This document shows, piece by piece, positions 26,571-34,346 of a DNA stretch of 64,000 nt. The notes below the pieces were generated by a model. It worked only from the letters and a program-made list of their open reading frames with translations. It was not told the origin of the DNA and made no database searches. Numbering within the stretch: position 1 is the stretch's first letter; the number at the start of each line of letters is the position of its first letter. A program made the translations under genes and the position numbers. This stretch comes from Pseudomonas pudica (GTDB lineage Bacteria > Pseudomonadota > Gammaproteobacteria > Pseudomonadales > Pseudomonadaceae), in NCBI RefSeq assembly GCF_015680405.1, contig NZ_JADLJS010000005.1:163653-227652 (forward strand), read 5' to 3'.

Positions 26571-27713
26571 ATGGCGGAAAGCGAAAGCGGTCAGGACAAG
26601 ACAGAAGAACCCACCGACAAGCGCAAACGCGATGCCCGCGAAAAAGGCGAGGTCGCGCGTTCCAAGGAGCTGAACACGGTAGCGGTGACCTTGGCCGGTG
26701 CCGGTGGCCTGCTGGCGTTCGGTGGCCACCTGGCCGAGACGCTGTTGGCGATCATGCGCATGAACTTCAGCCTGACTCGCGACTTCGTCGTCGATGAGCG
26801 GGCCATGGGTGCACTCCTGCTGGCCTCGGGCAAGATGGCCATCTGGGCGGTGCAGCCGATATTGATCCTGTTGTTCGTGATTTCCTTCGTCGCGCCGATT
26901 GCCCTGGGCGGTTTCCTGTTTTCCGGCAGCCTGCTGCAGCCTAAATTCAGCCGCATGAATCCCTTGTCGGGGATCAAGCGGATGTTCTCGATGAACGCGC
27001 TGACGGAGCTCGTGAAAGCACTCGCCAAGTTTTTCGTGATTCTGGTCGTGGCGGTGGTGGTACTGGTCAATGACCGCCAGGCGCTGCTTGCCATTGCCAA
27101 TGAGCCATTGGAGCAGGCGATCATCCATAGCTTGCAGGTGGTGGGCTGGAGTGCGTTGTGGATGTCGGCCGGGCTGCTGTTGATTGCGGCGGCGGATGTG
27201 CCGTTCCAGCTGTGGCAGGCGCACAACAAACTGAAGATGACCAAGCAGGAAATCAAGGACGAGTACAAGGACAGTGAAGGCAAGCCCGAGGTCAAGCAGC
27301 GAATCCGCCAGCTGCAGCGTGAGGCCTCGCAGCGGCGCATGATGGCGGCTGTGCCCGAAGCCGATGTAATCATTACCAACCCGACGCATTATGCGGTGGC
27401 CTTGCAATACGACCCGGAGAAGGGCGGGGCGGCGCCGTTGCTGCTGGCCAAGGGCACGGATTTTATTGCCTTGAAGATTCGCGAGATCGGTGTGGAGCAC
27501 AAGGTCCAGATCCTCGAATCGCCGGCGTTGGCGCGGGCGATCTACTACTCCACCGAACTCGAGCAGGAAATCCCTGCCGGGCTTTACCTGGCGGTAGCAC
27601 AGGTGCTGGCTTATGTGTTCCAGATCCGCCAATACCGGGCTGGGAAGGGCAAGCGGCCAGAGCCGCTGAAGGACGACCTGCCGATCCCGCCGGACCTGCG
27701 CCGCGACAGTTGA
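26571..27713 (+). CDS. flhB: Flagellar export switch protein FlhB
   Basis: Membrane protein that changes export specificity from rod/hook to filament substrates after FliK contact. A charged N-terminus (SGQDKTEEPTDKRKRDAREK) and four transmembrane segments lead to the cytoplasmic domain with the autocleavage site NPTH at residues 270-273 (IITNPTHYAVAL). Length is 380 residues. A separate FlhB-C-like gene without this site lies at 54309-54653. Confidence 0.97.
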   Translation: MAESESGQDKTEEPTDKRKRDAREKGEVARSKELNTVAVTLAGAGGLLAFGGHLAETLLAIMRMNFSLTRDFVVDERAMGALLLASGKMAIWAVQPILILLFVISFVAPIALGGFLFSGSLLQPKFSRMNPLSGIKRMFSMNALTELVKALAKFFVILVVAVVVLVNDRQALLAIANEPLEQAIIHSLQVVGWSALWMSAGLLLIAAADVPFQLWQAHNKLKMTKQEIKDEYKDSEGKPEVKQRIRQLQREASQRRMMAAVPEADVIITNPTHYAVALQYDPEKGGAAPLLLAKGTDFIALKIREIGVEHKVQILESPALARAIYYSTELEQEIPAGLYLAVAQVLAYVFQIRQYRAGKGKRPEPLKDDLPIPPDLRRDS

Positions 27714-27730
27714 CCTTGTGTCAGGGCTTC

Positions 27731-27828
27731 TGGCCCTTTCGCGGGTAAACCCGCTCCCACAGGTTCTCGGCGGGCCTTGAAAGCTGTGCGGTCCCTGTGG
27801 GAGCGGGTTCAGCTGCGAAGAGGCCGGA
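27731..27828. repeat. Inverted REP pair between flhB and flhA
   Basis: TGGCCCTTTCGCGGGTAAACCCGCTCCCACAGG and the inverted CCTGTGGGAGCGGGTTCAGCTGCGAAGAGGCCGG lie about 35 bases apart. They separate the fliL-flhB operon from the flhA promoter. Confidence 0.88.
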
Positions 27829-27860
27829 ACAGGCAACATAAATCCCCCGTCGAGCAAAGT

Positions 27861-27876
27861 TGGAAGGCTTCTTGCA
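27861..27876 (+). promoter_or_regulatory. Sigma-54 promoter of flhA-flhF-fleN-fliA
   Basis: TGGAAGGCTTCTTGCA keeps GG-N10-GC spacing and the TTGCA -12 element, with a weaker -24 element. It lies 55 bases upstream of the flhA GTG start. Confidence 0.72.
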
Positions 27877-27931
27877 AAGCCAGCGCCAGGCGCTCCCTGT
27901 GCGTCAAAGTTTTGCATCAAGAGGACTCGCG

Positions 27932-30061
27932 GTGGATCGCACTCAGTTAATCAGCAACGCCCGTAACAACCTGGCCGGGCTCGGTCGGGGCAACCTGGGT
28001 GTGCCGCTGTTGCTGCTGGTGATGTTGGCAATGATGATGTTGCCGATACCGCCGTTCCTGCTCGACGTGTTCTTCACTTTCAACATCGCCCTGTCGATCG
28101 TGGTCCTGCTGGTCTGCGTCTACGCCTTGCGCCCGCTCGACTTCGCCGCGTTCCCTACCATTCTGTTGGTGGCCACGCTGTTGCGCCTGGCCCTGAACGT
28201 GGCTTCCACCCGGGTGGTGATGCTGCATGGCCAGGAGGGCCACGGCGCCGCCGGCAAGGTGATCCAGGCCTTCGGCGAGGTGGTGATCGGCGGTAACTAC
28301 GTGGTCGGTGCCGTGGTGTTCGCCATCCTCATGATCATCAACTTCGTGGTGGTGACCAAGGGCGCCGGGCGTATCTCGGAAGTGAGCGCGCGTTTCACCC
28401 TCGACGCCATGCCCGGCAAGCAGATGGCCATCGACGCTGACCTCAACGCCGGCCTGATCGACCAGGCCCAGGCCAAGCACCGTCGTGCCGAAGTAGCGCA
28501 GGAAGCTGAGTTCTACGGTTCGATGGACGGTGCCAGCAAGTTCGTCCGCGGTGACGCCATCGCCGGCCTGCTGATCCTGTTCATCAACCTGATCGGCGGC
28601 ATGCTGATCGGCATGCTGCAGCACGGCATGAGCTTTGGCGATGCCGGCAAGGTGTACGCCTTGCTGACCATCGGTGACGGTTTGGTGGCGCAATTGCCAT
28701 CACTGTTGCTGTCCACCGCTGCCGCGATCATGGTCACCCGGGCCTCGGGCTCCGAGGACATGGGCAAGCTGATCAACCGGCAGATGTTCGATTCGCCCAA
28801 GGCCCTGGCGGTGTCCGCCGCACTGATGATCGTCATGGGCCTGGTGCCGGGCATGCCGCACGTGGCCTTCCTCAGCCTCGGCCTGCTGGCCGGTGGCGGC
28901 GCCTACCTGGTGTGGAAGAAGCAGCAGAAGGCCAAGGCGCAGGCGCTGCAAGAGGCGCAGCGCCAGCAGGACCTGCTGCCCTCGCCACAGCGCGCGCTGG
29001 AAACCAAGGAGCTGGGCTGGGACGACGTCACGCCGATCGACATGATTGGCCTGGAGGTCGGCTACCGGCTGATCCCCCTGGTCGATCGCAACCAGGGTGG
29101 CCAATTGCTTGCGCGGATCAAGGGCGTGCGCAAGAAGCTGTCGCAAGACCTGGGCTTCCTCATGCCCACGGTGCACATCCGCGACAACCTCGACCTGCAG
29201 CCCAGCGCTTATCGCCTGACCCTGATGGGGGTGATCCTGGCCGAGGCCGAGATCTACCCCGACCGCGAACTGGCAATCAACCCCGGGCAGGTGTTCGGTA
29301 CCCTCAACGGCATTGCCGCGCGCGATCCGGCGTTCGGCCTTGAAGCCGTGTGGATCGATGTCGGCCAGCGCTCCCAGGCGCAGTCGCTGGGCTACACCGT
29401 GGTTGACGCCAGCACCGTGGTGGCCACCCACCTGAACCAGATCCTGCAGAAGCACTGCCACGAGCTGATCGGTCATGAAGAGGTCCAGCAACTGCTGCAG
29501 GTGTTGGCCAAGGCATCGCCTAAACTTGCAGAGGAGCTGGTGCCGGGTGTCATTTCCTTGTCGGGCCTGCTCAAGGTGCTGCAAGCGTTGTTGTCGGAAC
29601 AGGTGCCTGTGCGCGATATTCGCAGTATCGCCGAGGCGATCGCGAACAACGCCGGCAAGAGTCAAGATACCGCCGCACTGGTGGCGGCGGTGCGCGTCGG
29701 ATTGTGTCGCGCCATCGTGCAAAGCATTGTCGGCGTTGAGTCGGAGCTGCCAGTGATTACCCTGGAGCCAAGGTTGGAACAGATTTTGCTCAATAGTCTG
29801 CAAAGGGCCGGGCAAGGTCAGGAAGACGGTGTTCTTCTGGAGCCGAGCATGGCCGAGAAGCTGCAGCGTTCGCTGATCGAGGCGGCCCAGCGCCAGGAAA
29901 TGCAGGGCCAGCCGGCCATTCTCCTGGTCGCCGGCCCGATCCGCGCCATGCTGTCGCGTTTCGGTCGCCTGGCTGTACCGAATTTGCATGTTCTGGCGTA
30001 TCAGGAAATACCGGACAACAAGCAAGTCACCATCGTTGCCACCGTGGGCCCTAATGGCTGA
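27932..30061 (+). CDS. flhA: Flagellar export gate protein FlhA
   Basis: The nonameric export gate that docks chaperone-substrate complexes. About eight transmembrane segments fill residues 20-320, with the FHIPEP signature region (PFLLDVFFTFNIALSIVVLL, RLALNVASTRVVML) and the conserved TKGAGRISEVSARFTLDAMPG stretch in the cytoplasmic loop. The C-terminal cytoplasmic domain follows (DMIGLEVGYRLIPL). GTG 27932 is preferred, 6 bases after AAGAGGAC, giving 709 residues; this is the Pseudomonas family start (VDRTQLIS). An earlier ATG at 27860 is contradicted by the promoter at 27861. Confidence 0.96.
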   Translation: MDRTQLISNARNNLAGLGRGNLGVPLLLLVMLAMMMLPIPPFLLDVFFTFNIALSIVVLLVCVYALRPLDFAAFPTILLVATLLRLALNVASTRVVMLHGQEGHGAAGKVIQAFGEVVIGGNYVVGAVVFAILMIINFVVVTKGAGRISEVSARFTLDAMPGKQMAIDADLNAGLIDQAQAKHRRAEVAQEAEFYGSMDGASKFVRGDAIAGLLILFINLIGGMLIGMLQHGMSFGDAGKVYALLTIGDGLVAQLPSLLLSTAAAIMVTRASGSEDMGKLINRQMFDSPKALAVSAALMIVMGLVPGMPHVAFLSLGLLAGGGAYLVWKKQQKAKAQALQEAQRQQDLLPSPQRALETKELGWDDVTPIDMIGLEVGYRLIPLVDRNQGGQLLARIKGVRKKLSQDLGFLMPTVHIRDNLDLQPSAYRLTLMGVILAEAEIYPDRELAINPGQVFGTLNGIAARDPAFGLEAVWIDVGQRSQAQSLGYTVVDASTVVATHLNQILQKHCHELIGHEEVQQLLQVLAKASPKLAEELVPGVISLSGLLKVLQALLSEQVPVRDIRSIAEAIANNAGKSQDTAALVAAVRVGLCRAIVQSIVGVESELPVITLEPRLEQILLNSLQRAGQGQEDGVLLEPSMAEKLQRSLIEAAQRQEMQGQPAILLVAGPIRAMLSRFGRLAVPNLHVLAYQEIPDNKQVTIVATVGPNG

Positions 30062-30072
30062 GGTAGGGGATA

Positions 30073-31383
30073 ATGCAAGTTAAGCGATTTTTCGCCGCCG
30101 ATATGCGTCAGGCCATGAAGCTGGTCCGTGACGAGCTGGGCGCCGATGCCGCGATCATCGGCAACCGTCGCATCGCCGGCGGTGTCGAGCTGACGGCCGC
30201 GCTGGACTACAAGCTGTCCGCCCTGGCCCCGCGTGTGCCCAACGCCGAACTGGAAGAAGAGCTGCGCAAGACCCATACGCGCATCGCCACCGCCCAGGCC
30301 GAGCTGGGTCACCGCCAGGACAGCAGCGACAACAACCGCCAGTTGTTCGCCGGGCAGTCGCTGACCGCCGCCGAGCCGTTGATCGAACCGCACGTCGATG
30401 CGCCCGAGGCCGCAGCTGCAGCCCCGGCGCCGGCACCGGTCGACCCGCGCCTGTTCGATGCCATGCGCTCCGAGCTGTCGGGCCTGCGCGAGCTGCTGGA
30501 AGTGCAGCTCGGCTCGCTGGCCTGGAACCAGTTGCAGGGCAGCAAGCCGCAGCAGGCCACTGTCTGGCGCAGGCTGCAGCGCATCGGCCTGTCCGGGCCG
30601 ATCGCCCGTGAGCTGCTGGACCTGACTGCCGAGATCGACGAGCCACGCCAGGCCTGGCGCATGCTGCTGGCGCACCTTGCGCGGATGATCGAAATCCCCG
30701 AAGTCGAGCCGATCGAAGAGGGCGGTGTGATCGCCATGGTCGGCCCGGCCGGCATGGGCAAGACCACCACCCTGGCCAAGCTGGCGGCCCGCTACGTGCT
30801 CAAGTACGGTGCGCAGAACCTGGCGCTGGTGAGCATGGACAGTTTCCGCATCGGTGCCCAGGAGCAGCTCAAGACTCTGGGTCGCATCCTCAACGTACCG
30901 GTGACCTACGTCGACCCGGGCCAGTCGCTGGCTGCGGCGCTGGAGCCGCTGCTGCGCAAGCGCGTGGTGCTGATCGATACCGCCGGCCTGCAGGCCAGCG
31001 ACCCGGCCCTGCGCATGCAGCTGGATACCCTGGCCGGGCGTGGCATCGCCGCGAAGAACTACCTGGTGCTGGCCACTACCAGCCAGAAGCAGGTGCTGAC
31101 TGCCGCCTACCACAGCTACAAGCGCTGCGGCCTGGCCGGTTGCATCCTGACCAAACTCGATGAAACGGCGAGCCTTGGCGACGTGCTGAGCCTTGCCATC
31201 AGTCATGAACTGCCGGTGGCCTACCTGACAGATGGGCCGCGCATTCCTGACGATGTGCACCTGCCTCGAGGGCACCAGTTGGTCTCCCGCGCGGTCAATG
31301 TGCAGCAACAGGACGAGCCCAGCGAAGAGGCCATGGCCGACATGTTCGCTGATCTCTATCACAACCCACGGCGAGCGGGTTGA
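30073..31383 (+). CDS. flhF: Flagellar placement GTPase FlhF
   Basis: SRP-type GTPase that places the flagellum at the cell pole. The N-terminal region (1-150) is variable with an Ala/Pro linker. The N domain is at about 150-210, and the GTPase domain shows G1 GPAGMGKT (224-231), DSFRIGAQEQL, DTAGL and TKLDE. Length is 436 residues. It lies 11 bases after flhA and shares a base with a small downstream frame leading to fleN. Confidence 0.96.
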   Translation: MQVKRFFAADMRQAMKLVRDELGADAAIIGNRRIAGGVELTAALDYKLSALAPRVPNAELEEELRKTHTRIATAQAELGHRQDSSDNNRQLFAGQSLTAAEPLIEPHVDAPEAAAAAPAPAPVDPRLFDAMRSELSGLRELLEVQLGSLAWNQLQGSKPQQATVWRRLQRIGLSGPIARELLDLTAEIDEPRQAWRMLLAHLARMIEIPEVEPIEEGGVIAMVGPAGMGKTTTLAKLAARYVLKYGAQNLALVSMDSFRIGAQEQLKTLGRILNVPVTYVDPGQSLAAALEPLLRKRVVLIDTAGLQASDPALRMQLDTLAGRGIAAKNYLVLATTSQKQVLTAAYHSYKRCGLAGCILTKLDETASLGDVLSLAISHELPVAYLTDGPRIPDDVHLPRGHQLVSRAVNVQQQDEPSEEAMADMFADLYHNPRRAG

Positions 31384-31484
31384 TGATGAAGCGTGTGCAA
31401 GGTAGCTATGCCAAAGGGTACGCAGAATTGCCCTACGTGTGGCCTGAGTCCCAGCGAGACAAGGTAAAGAACAGACATGGGTAG
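31383..31484 (+). CDS. Possible 33-codon leader/small ORF between flhF and fleN
   Basis: ATG 31383 overlaps the flhF stop as TGATG. The frame runs 33 codons (begins MMKRVQGSYAKGYAELPYVW) to a TAG at 31482-31484, eight bases inside fleN. It spans the whole flhF-fleN gap, which would allow ribosomes to pass from flhF to fleN. No family is recognised and the frame may be accidental. Confidence 0.25.
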   Translation: MMKRVQGSYAKGYAELPYVWPESQRDKVKNRHG

Positions 31485-32310
31485 CATGCATCCCGTACAG
31501 GTGATCGCCGTGACCGGTGGCAAAGGTGGCGTCGGCAAGACTAACGTTTCAGTGAACCTGTCCCTGGCGCTGGCCGAGCTTGGCCGCAGGGTCATGCTGC
31601 TCGACGCCGACCTGGGCCTGGCCAATGTCGATGTGTTGCTGGGCCTTACCCCCAAGCGGACCCTGGCCGATGTCATCGAAGGGCGCTGCGAGCTGCGCGA
31701 TGTGATGTTGCAGGGCCCCGGTGGCGTGCGCATCGTGCCGGCTGCCTCGGGCACGCAGAGCATGGTGCACCTGGCCCCGGCCCAGCATGCCGGGCTGATC
31801 CAGGCGTTCAGCGAAGTCGGCGACAACCTCGACGTGCTGGTGATCGACACTGCTGCCGGTATCGGTGATTCGGTGGTCAGCTTCGTCCGCGCCGCCCAGG
31901 AAGTGCTGCTGGTGGTATGCGACGAACCCACCTCGATCACCGATGCCTACGCCCTGATCAAGCTGCTCAACCGCGACTACGGCATGAACCGTTTCCGGGT
32001 GCTGGCCAACATGGCGCAGAGTCCGCAGGAGGGCCGCAACCTGTTCGCCAAACTGACCAAGGTCACCGACCGCTTCCTCGACGTTGCCCTGCAGTACGTG
32101 GGCGCCGTGCCGTATGACGAGTGCGTGCGCAAGGCCGTGCAGAAGCAGCGCGCCGTATACGAAGCCTTCCCACGCTCCAAATGCGCGCTGGCCTTCAAGG
32201 CGATTGCCCAGAAGGTCGACAGCTGGCCGCTGCCGGCCAACCCGCGCGGCCATCTGGAGTTCTTTGTCGAGCGCCTGGTGCAGCCCACCAGCGCGGGACC
32301 TGTGCTATGA
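31477..32310 (+). CDS. fleN: Flagellar number regulator FleN (MinD/ParA-type ATPase)
   Basis: ATPase that binds FleQ and holds flagellar number down; also called FlhG. The deviant Walker A motif TGGKGGVGKTN carries both lysines (Lys16 and Lys21). The switch motifs LLDADLGLANVDVLLG and VIDTAAGIGDSV are conserved. Length is 277 residues. The start MGSMHPVQ is kept because the family commonly has residues before MHPVQ; ATG 31486 is possible. It overlaps fliA by ATGA. Confidence 0.96.
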   Translation: MGSMHPVQVIAVTGGKGGVGKTNVSVNLSLALAELGRRVMLLDADLGLANVDVLLGLTPKRTLADVIEGRCELRDVMLQGPGGVRIVPAASGTQSMVHLAPAQHAGLIQAFSEVGDNLDVLVIDTAAGIGDSVVSFVRAAQEVLLVVCDEPTSITDAYALIKLLNRDYGMNRFRVLANMAQSPQEGRNLFAKLTKVTDRFLDVALQYVGAVPYDECVRKAVQKQRAVYEAFPRSKCALAFKAIAQKVDSWPLPANPRGHLEFFVERLVQPTSAGPVL

Positions 32311-33047
32311 ACGCCAGCGGTTTCAAGATGTACAGCCGGGCGTCGAAAGACGCCCAGTACGAGCTGATCGAGCGCTACGCCCCGCTGGTCAAGCGCATCG
32401 CCTACCACCTGCTGGCGCGGCTGCCAGCCAATGTGCAGGTCGAGGACCTGATCCAGGCCGGCATGATCGGCCTGCTGGAAGTGGCCAACAAGTACGACGC
32501 CAGCAAGGGCGCCAGCTTCGAAACCTACGCCGGCATTCGCATTCGCGGGGCCATGCTCGATGAAGTGCGCAAGGGCGATTGGGCACCGCGTTCGGTGCAC
32601 CGCAACACCCGCATGGTCAGCGACGCGATGCGTGCGGTTGAAGCCCGAACCGGTCGTGACGCTAAAGATCATGAAGTTGCTGCCGAACTCCAATTGAGTC
32701 TCGATGATTACTACGGGATCTTGAACGATACCCTGGGCAGCCGCCTGTTCAGCTTCGACGACCTGCTGCAGGACGGCGAGCACGAAGGGCTGCATGAGGA
32801 TGGCGCCAGTGGCCAGGTGGAACCTGCGCGTGGCCTGGAGGACGAGCGCTTCCAGGCTGCCCTGACCGAGGCCATCGCCAACCTGCCGGAGCGTGAGCGC
32901 CTGGTGCTGGCGCTGTACTACGACGAAGAGCTGAACCTCAAGGAAATTGGTGAGGTGCTGGGGGTCAGCGAGTCGCGGGTCAGCCAGTTGCACAGCCAGT
33001 GTGCCGCGCGCCTGCGCAGCCGCCTGGGGGAATGGCGGGCGCGTTGA
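32307..33047 (+). CDS. fliA: Flagellar sigma factor FliA (sigma-28)
   Basis: Directs transcription of late genes such as fliC and fliS, whose promoters are seen at 3871 and 6819. Region 2 is intact (YAPLVKRIAYHLLARLP, DLIQAGMIGLLEVANKYD, FETYAGIRIRGAMLDEVR) and so is region 4 (ERERLVLALYYDEELNLKEI, GVSESRVSQLHSQ). Length is 246 residues. ATG 32307 overlaps the fleN stop, so the larger open frame upstream is discarded. Confidence 0.96.
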   Translation: MNASGFKMYSRASKDAQYELIERYAPLVKRIAYHLLARLPANVQVEDLIQAGMIGLLEVANKYDASKGASFETYAGIRIRGAMLDEVRKGDWAPRSVHRNTRMVSDAMRAVEARTGRDAKDHEVAAELQLSLDDYYGILNDTLGSRLFSFDDLLQDGEHEGLHEDGASGQVEPARGLEDERFQAALTEAIANLPERERLVLALYYDEELNLKEIGEVLGVSESRVSQLHSQCAARLRSRLGEWRAR

Positions 33048-33095
33048 GCCCGCTGTCGTTGCAGTCGTTTTCTACGTTGTACCGAATTGTGAATG

Positions 33096-33120
33096 CGCGC
33101 TCGGGGCCGAGCGCGTTTGA
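33096..33120 (+). terminator. GC-rich hairpin between fliA and cheY
   Basis: CGCGCTCGG pairs with CCGAGCGCG around a two-base gap (an effective tetraloop), followed by TTTGA. It could be a weak terminator or attenuator at the fliA-cheY boundary. It ends 19 bases before the cheY TTG start and close to its ribosome site. Confidence 0.5.
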
Positions 33121-33138
33121 GACTGCTTGGAGGTCTAC

Positions 33139-33525
33139 TTGAACAAAGACATGAAAATCCTCATCGTTGACGACTTTTCGACGATGCGGCGGATCATCAA
33201 GAACCTGTTGCGTGACCTGGGCTTCACCAACACCGAAGAAGCCGATGACGGCACCACGGCGCTGCCGATGCTGGAGAACGGCCACTATGACTTCCTGGTG
33301 ACCGACTGGAACATGCCCGGCATGTCCGGTATCGACCTGCTGCGCAAGGTGCGTGCCCACGATCGCCTGAAAACCATGCCGGTGCTGATGGTGACCGCCG
33401 AAGCCAAGCGCGACCAGATCATCGAAGCGGCCCAGGCCGGCGTCAATGGCTACGTTGTGAAGCCGTTCACCGCCCAGGTGCTCAAAGAAAAGATCGAGAA
33501 GATCTTCGAACGCGTCAACGGCTGA
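33139..33525 (+). CDS. cheY: Chemotaxis response regulator CheY
   Basis: Phosphorylated by CheA, CheY binds FliM and reverses the motor. Acidic pocket Asp-Asp (LIVDD), phospho-acceptor in [10 protein letters not shown] and Lys in YVVKPFT are all present. The best ribosome site (TTGGAGG, 33127-33133) is spaced for a TTG start at 33139, adding four residues (LNKD) before the common MKIL start. ATG 33151 would be 17 bases from that site. The TTG is therefore preferred, though many annotations would choose the ATG. Confidence 0.95.
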   Translation: MNKDMKILIVDDFSTMRRIIKNLLRDLGFTNTEEADDGTTALPMLENGHYDFLVTDWNMPGMSGIDLLRKVRAHDRLKTMPVLMVTAEAKRDQIIEAAQAGVNGYVVKPFTAQVLKEKIEKIFERVNG

Positions 33526-33545
33526 GTCACGTCAGGGGGCGCGCC

Positions 33546-34334
33546 ATGGATTCATCACAAACGTCTTTGGGCGAGTTCGAATCGACCCTGAAGAAGCATG
33601 CCCAGGAGCTGGTCGAAAGCCTGGAGCGTGGCCGTTTCGGCGAGGCGGTGCAGCTGATTCACGAGCTGAACCAGACCCGTGACCGCGGCCTGTACCAGGA
33701 AGTCGGCAAGCTGACCCGCGAGCTGCACAGTGCCATAGTCAGTTTCCAGATCGACCCGACCATGCCGCAGGCCGAGGAGGTGTCGCAGATAACCGACGCC
33801 ACCGAGCGCCTGTCGTACGTGGTCAGGCTCACCGAGGGCGCGGCCAACCGCACCATGGACCTGGTCGAGGAAAGCACCCCGGTGCTCAACGACCTGGCCA
33901 GCGAGGCCGAGGCCCTGAGCACCGACTGGCAGCGTTTCATGCGCCGCGAAGTGGCTGCGCCGGAGTTCCGAGACCTGGTCAAGCGCGTCGACAGTTTCCT
34001 GACGCTCAGCGCCGAAGGTAACCGCAAGGTCGCCGGCCACCTCAACGACATTCTGCTGGCCCAGGACTATCAGGACCTGACCGGCCAGGTGATCAAGCGC
34101 GTCACCACCCTGGTCACCGAGGTGGAAAGCAACCTGCTCAAACTGGTGTTGATGGCCAGCCAGGTCGACCGCTTTGCGGGCATCCAGCATGACCACGATC
34201 AACTGCGCGCAGAAAAAGATCGAGAAAAACATCCGACTCGGGGTGAAGGTCCGCAGATTCATGCCGATAAGCGTGAAGATGTCGTGTCCGGTCAGGACGA
34301 TGTCGATGATCTGCTGTCCAGCCTGGGTTTTTAA
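33546..34334 (+). CDS. cheZ: CheY-P phosphatase CheZ
   Basis: Dephosphorylates CheY-P. The catalytic region QDYQDLTGQVIKR carries Asp177 and Gln181, and the extreme C-terminal CheY-binding helix is conserved (DDVDDLLSSLGF). The protein is almost wholly helical. Length is 262 residues, longer than the enteric form but normal for Pseudomonas. It lies 20 bases after cheY. Confidence 0.95.
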   Translation: MDSSQTSLGEFESTLKKHAQELVESLERGRFGEAVQLIHELNQTRDRGLYQEVGKLTRELHSAIVSFQIDPTMPQAEEVSQITDATERLSYVVRLTEGAANRTMDLVEESTPVLNDLASEAEALSTDWQRFMRREVAAPEFRDLVKRVDSFLTLSAEGNRKVAGHLNDILLAQDYQDLTGQVIKRVTTLVTEVESNLLKLVLMASQVDRFAGIQHDHDQLRAEKDREKHPTRGEGPQIHADKREDVVSGQDDVDDLLSSLGF

Positions 34335-34346
34335 GGAGCACGTTTG

